From positions 1-5,392 of the forward strand of contig JAPOYW010000650.1 of assembly GCA_026706425.1 (NCBI GenBank): 5,392 nt of DNA, given 5' to 3'. The stretch comes from Gammaproteobacteria bacterium. Its GTDB lineage: Bacteria; Pseudomonadota; Gammaproteobacteria; Pseudomonadales; Azotimanducaceae. The stretch's first letter is position 1; every line of letters starts with the position of its first letter. A model generated the notes under the pieces. It was given only the letters and a program-made list of their open reading frames with translations, was not told where the DNA came from and made no database searches. This document shows positions 5,055 to 5,392 of this stretch, piece after piece. The position numbers were made by a program, and so were the translations under genes.

Positions 5055-5203
5055 TGGTGTTCGTGACGAAGCGGTCGTCTTCCGGGCATCGTGGTGTCCG
5101 TCCGATTGCGCGAACAGAGGCGTCGCCCCGTCACTACCGCAGTCGTCGCAGAACGTCAGGCTCTCACGCTGCGATCAAGACGAAACATGCGGGGATCCGG
5201 TAG
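5054..5203 (+). CDS. Possible 49-aa very basic ORF at the end of the cassette
   Basis: ATG 5054 overlaps the nuclease stop as TGATG and the frame runs 49 codons to TAG 5201-5203. The product is rich in Arg, Lys and His (for example RRR at 35-37 region and KTKH near the end) and nearly free of acidic residues, as for a nucleic-acid-binding peptide. Its second half is read from the palindromic element, where it shares PRHY and AG(V/I)R-stop with the left ORF at 2863-2988 in the same relative frame. The nearest purine-rich site is AGGA (5035-5038), 15 nt away, so coupling would be needed for translation. It may be a non-functional read-through of the element. Confidence 0.3.
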   Translation: MVFVTKRSSSGHRGVRPIARTEASPRHYRSRRRTSGSHAAIKTKHAGIR

Positions 5204-5218
5204 TGACGGGGCGCGGAA
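5124..5218. repeat. Palindromic element, right copy
   Basis: CGCCCCGTCACTACCG (5124-5139) and CGGTAGTGACGGGGCG (5198-5213) form a perfect 16-bp inverted repeat around a 58-nt centre. The rightmost 20 bases (5199-5218) are the exact reverse complement of 2907-2926. Total size is nearly equal to the left copy. A few bases after the outer repeat, an AAACANGCGG block (5183-5192 here; inverted around 2926-2936 on the left) also matches, with a 7-nt indel. It lies just after the nuclease gene and could also affect transcript ends, but without a U-run it is not a classic terminator. Confidence 0.7.
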
Positions 5219-5392
5219 GGCGACGCGAACCCTGTGGCAGCGGGCGGGTACCTGCATATTTAGCTGGTGACGCGCTGATGATGCCTGTATAGTGCGCGGC
5301 GCTTTGGAGCCGTCCTTCGACGGCCTCGCCGGGGCCACCCGGAAGTCCAGGGCGTCCTGGGCGCGTCGAAGCAATTCGGCGTTGACCGTAGC
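5156..5392 (-). CDS. Possible 3' part of a leftward gene entering from the right edge
   Basis: On the - strand a frame is open from the window edge to TGA at 5158-5156 (78 codons). Its first ~30 codons are mostly G/C-ended and read like a normal protein (VNAELLRRAQDALDFRVA), faintly similar to small antitoxin-type helices, but this is only impression. The remainder runs through the palindromic element and looks unlike protein, so a real gene may have been truncated by it. The + strand is also open here in one frame, so the assignment is weak. Confidence 0.25.
   Translation of the reverse strand, partial: ATVNAELLRRAQDALDFRVAPARPSKDGSKAPRTIQASSARHQLNMQVPARCHRVRVAFRAPSLPDPRMFRLDRSVRA

Noticed and set aside
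5124..5213. Intrinsic terminator after the nuclease cassette
   Set aside because: The perfect stem encloses a 58-nt loop and is followed by GC-rich sequence, not a U-run.
5044..5292. + strand ORF of 82 codons after the nuclease gene
   Set aside because: GTG start inside the nuclease gene without a ribosome binding site, runs through both palindrome arms, no recognisable protein character.
5309..5324. GCCGTC/GACGGC hairpin with 4-nt loop as a terminator
   Set aside because: No U-run on either side and it lies within a possible leftward coding frame.

Overview
This window reads as a defence-type accessory region from a GC-rich bacterium, most likely an actinomycete. That guess rests on the high G+C by eye, mostly G/C-ended codons, GTG starts at overlapping gene ends and purine-rich ribosome binding sites; no housekeeping gene is present to fix the lineage. 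All confident genes are on the + strand. There is no rRNA, tRNA, CRISPR array, transposase or integrase.

Left part (1-2698): a leader of about 320 bases with two near-identical 24-nt direct repeats, a degenerate inverted copy, a strong promoter-like site (TTGACA, 17 bp, TATACG) and a 5'UTR hairpin. It leads into a two-gene type II restriction-modification operon: an HNH endonuclease (324-1499), then a C5-cytosine methyltransferase (1499-2698) that starts inside the endonuclease stop codon (TGATG). No controller (C) protein gene is visible.

Middle (2699-3208): mostly non-coding. It holds a possible 41-aa cysteine-rich ORF (2863-2988), an imperfect palindromic element (2907-2997), a small hairpin and a promoter-like site (TTGTCG, 19 bp, TACAAT).

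Right part (3209-5203): a tightly packed gene chain. A DnaQ-like (DEDDh-fold) protein has lost several catalytic residues and carries membrane segments at its C-terminus (3209-4138). A 40-aa ORF (4135-4257) follows, then a PD-(D/E)XK-type nuclease-like protein (4254-5054), then a 49-aa very basic ORF (5054-5203). The first two junctions are GTGA overlaps with good upstream ribosome binding sites; the third is TGATG. The chain looks like one translationally coupled operon.

The cassette lies between two related palindromic elements (2907-2997 and 5124-5218). Their outer ends carry a perfect 20-bp inverted repeat, so the pair could mark a mobile or exchangeable unit beside the R-M system. The pseudo-exonuclease/membrane protein plus PD-(D/E)XK nuclease, with small coupled ORFs, is the best candidate here for an undescribed system. 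Its defence role is inferred only from composition and neighbourhood. The last roughly 190 bases may hold the end of a leftward gene running in from outside the window.
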